A stretch of 64,000 nt of DNA from Psychrilyobacter atlanticus DSM 19335 (GTDB lineage Bacteria > Fusobacteriota > Fusobacteriia > Fusobacteriales > Fusobacteriaceae): NCBI RefSeq assembly GCF_000426625.1, contig NZ_KE384547.1:1851159-1915158 (forward strand), written 5' to 3'. The notes under the pieces are model-generated. The model was not told where the DNA came from and searched no databases. It saw nothing but the letters and a program-made list of their open reading frames with translations. The position numbers and the translations under genes were made by a program. Positions 63,469 through 64,000 of the stretch are shown here, piece after piece (position 1 is the stretch's first letter; each line of letters begins with the position of its first letter).

Positions 63469-63816
63469 CATTCTATTTCCTCTCTTAACTTTTTCTATGT
63501 TATTCAAAATTTCTTTATTTTTAAACCTAATCACTTTAACACCTATATTGTTTAAATATTCAGTTCTAATTTCATCATACTCCAAACCGTCTTCTTTATA
63601 GTGTTGATTTCCATCTATTTCAACAGCTAACATTAATTCAGAAGAATAAAAATCGACTATATACTCACTTATTCCATATTGCCTTTTAAATTTTATCCCT
63701 TTAAATCGTTTTGCTCTTAATCTATCCCACATAATAACTTCTGATTCTGTTTGATTTTTCTTTAATTCTCTTCTTTTTTCCAACGTTGAAGGTTTATCAA
63801 ATATTTCTTTTCCCAT
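63436..63816 (-). CDS. DUF559 (Vsr-like endonuclease fold) protein
   Basis: A 126-residue protein. The core (about 18-110) has LRAKRFKGIKFKRQYGISEY and IVDFYSSELMLAVEIDGNQH, with the PD-(D/E)XK-like residues Asp and Glu of DUF559, related to very-short-patch repair endonucleases. The end IRFKNKEILNNIEKV is followed by about 15 residues (from RGNRMTLFLL) encoded by a repeat rather than by the family core. AAGGAGGG precedes the ATG. It lies among short repeats and looks recently inserted between recG and the MORN-like gene. Enzyme activity is not known. Confidence 0.85.
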   Translation of the reverse strand: MGKEIFDKPSTLEKRRELKKNQTESEVIMWDRLRAKRFKGIKFKRQYGISEYIVDFYSSELMLAVEIDGNQHYKEDGLEYDEIRTEYLNNIGVKVIRFKNKEILNNIEKVKRGNRMTLFLLVFSSS

Positions 63817-63866
63817 ATTCCCTCCTTTTTTTTCTTATCCTCTCTCAGTTTCTAATTTATCACTTT

Positions 63867-63903
63867 GTTTCTCCCTACTAGGGAGAAACTAGGAGGAGAG
63901 GGT
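63867..63903 (+). repeat. DUF559-associated hairpin repeat, copy 3
   Basis: GTTTCTCCCT and AGGGAGAAAC form a perfect ten-base stem with a three-base loop, then TAGGAGGAGAGGGT. It lies upstream of the DUF559 gene start. Confidence 0.7.
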
Positions 63904-63919
63904 CTTATGAAGGGTTTCC

Positions 63920-64000
63920 CTAAATCTCTTTCCCGTTTCTATACTCAGCTTCTCCTTCTACTTCACCACTATGGTAGTAGTAGATCCAGTGGCCTTCCAT
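63920..64000 (-). CDS. MORN-repeat/YwqK-like protein, 3' end only
   Basis: The last 26 codons of a reading frame enter from the window edge on the minus strand and stop at 63920-63922. The visible peptide includes EGHWIYYYHSGEVEGEA and ends in EYRNGKEI, matching the G-x-W-x-Y-Y...G...EGEY-x-NG-K pattern of MORN/YwqK repeats. YwqK-like proteins are found as polymorphic-toxin immunity components or secreted repeat proteins. With so little sequence the call is tentative. Confidence 0.65.
   Translation of the reverse strand: MEGHWIYYYHSGEVEGEAEYRNGKEI

Noticed and set aside
1-64000. CRISPR arrays, tRNA and rRNA genes, complete insertion sequences
   Set aside because: No direct repeats with regular spacers, no tRNA cloverleaf with CCA-end context, no rRNA signature and no transposase were found by eye; a tRNAscan or Infernal run could still find a weak one.

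Overview
The window looks like a piece of chromosome from a Gram-negative anaerobic fermenter of the Fusobacteriota, probably a marine Ilyobacter/Propionigenium/Psychrilyobacter-like lineage. This is an inference. The DNA is very AT-rich with strong AGGAGG ribosome-binding sites. Outer-membrane hallmarks are present (LolC/E-LolD transporter, a beta-barrel protein). Fermentation genes (ptb-buk) and a cobalamin nucleotide-loop cluster sit beside a DgkA-PAP2 fusion and Trk potassium uptake. No rRNA, tRNA, CRISPR array, prophage or complete insertion sequence was seen.

Layout. 1-1.5 kb: a truncated purine permease behind a guanine-type purine riboswitch. 1.5-3.1 kb: galE and a small phosphodiesterase. 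3.2-13.4 kb (minus strand): a small membrane protein, thiN with a secreted nuclease/phosphatase-fold protein, efp, a lipase-like protein, the DgkA-PAP2 fusion, then ybeY, pgpH and a DinG helicase with an N-terminal JAMM domain. 13.6-20.8 kb: one tight minus-strand run, cobQ-cobU-cobS-cobC-cobT-radC-ricT-trmN6. 20.9-29.2 kb: hpf, buk-ptb, the Lol transporter, rpsO and uvrA. 29.3-36.2 kb: a TetR regulator with a degenerate GGDEF-like tail, divergent from deoB-deoD, then cdd and trkA-trkH with a perfect consensus promoter. 36.4-42.4 kb: a pseudouridine synthase, ruvA, a deoxynucleoside kinase, two TtcA-family paralogues on the opposite strand, and an amino-acid permease. 42.5-48.4 kb: a glycosyltransferase pair, a Nudix hydrolase, and a four-gene unit (azoreductase, isoprenoid-synthase-like protein, DUF2147, methyltransferase). 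48.7-61 kb: upp, rpmE, secreted DUF547, RNase H with YwaF, ElyC-like, beta-barrel, brnQ, a heptamer tandem repeat, proS, a secreted DUF4344 peptidase and a peptide-binding lipoprotein. 61-64 kb: a PPP-family phosphatase, recG, then a repeat-rich patch with a DUF559 gene and the end of a MORN/YwqK-like protein.

The genes form several short, well-terminated units. Nucleoside salvage is spread over the purine permease, deoB, deoD, cdd, upp and the deoxynucleoside kinase. Information processing is covered by uvrA, recG, ruvA, radC, the DinG-like helicase, proS, rpsO, rpmE, efp and hpf. B12 remodelling, butyryl-phosphate energy conservation and K+ uptake complete a fermentative marine picture.

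The most unusual signals are these. (1) A dispersed intergenic repeat occurs in six copies, all reading toward the minus strand and several placed just after a terminator. (2) A canonical JAMM motif is fused to an Fe-S DinG helicase. (3) A TetR regulator carries a degenerate GGDEF-like domain. (4) A self-contained operon joins a divergent isoprenoid-synthase-like protein to an azoreductase and a methyltransferase. (5) Phosphopentomutase has a Cys/His-rich tail. (6) A DUF559 gene is embedded in its own short repeats, related to a perfect hairpin between deoB and deoD. Start codons were adjusted where a Shine-Dalgarno sequence favoured an internal start; those choices are stated.
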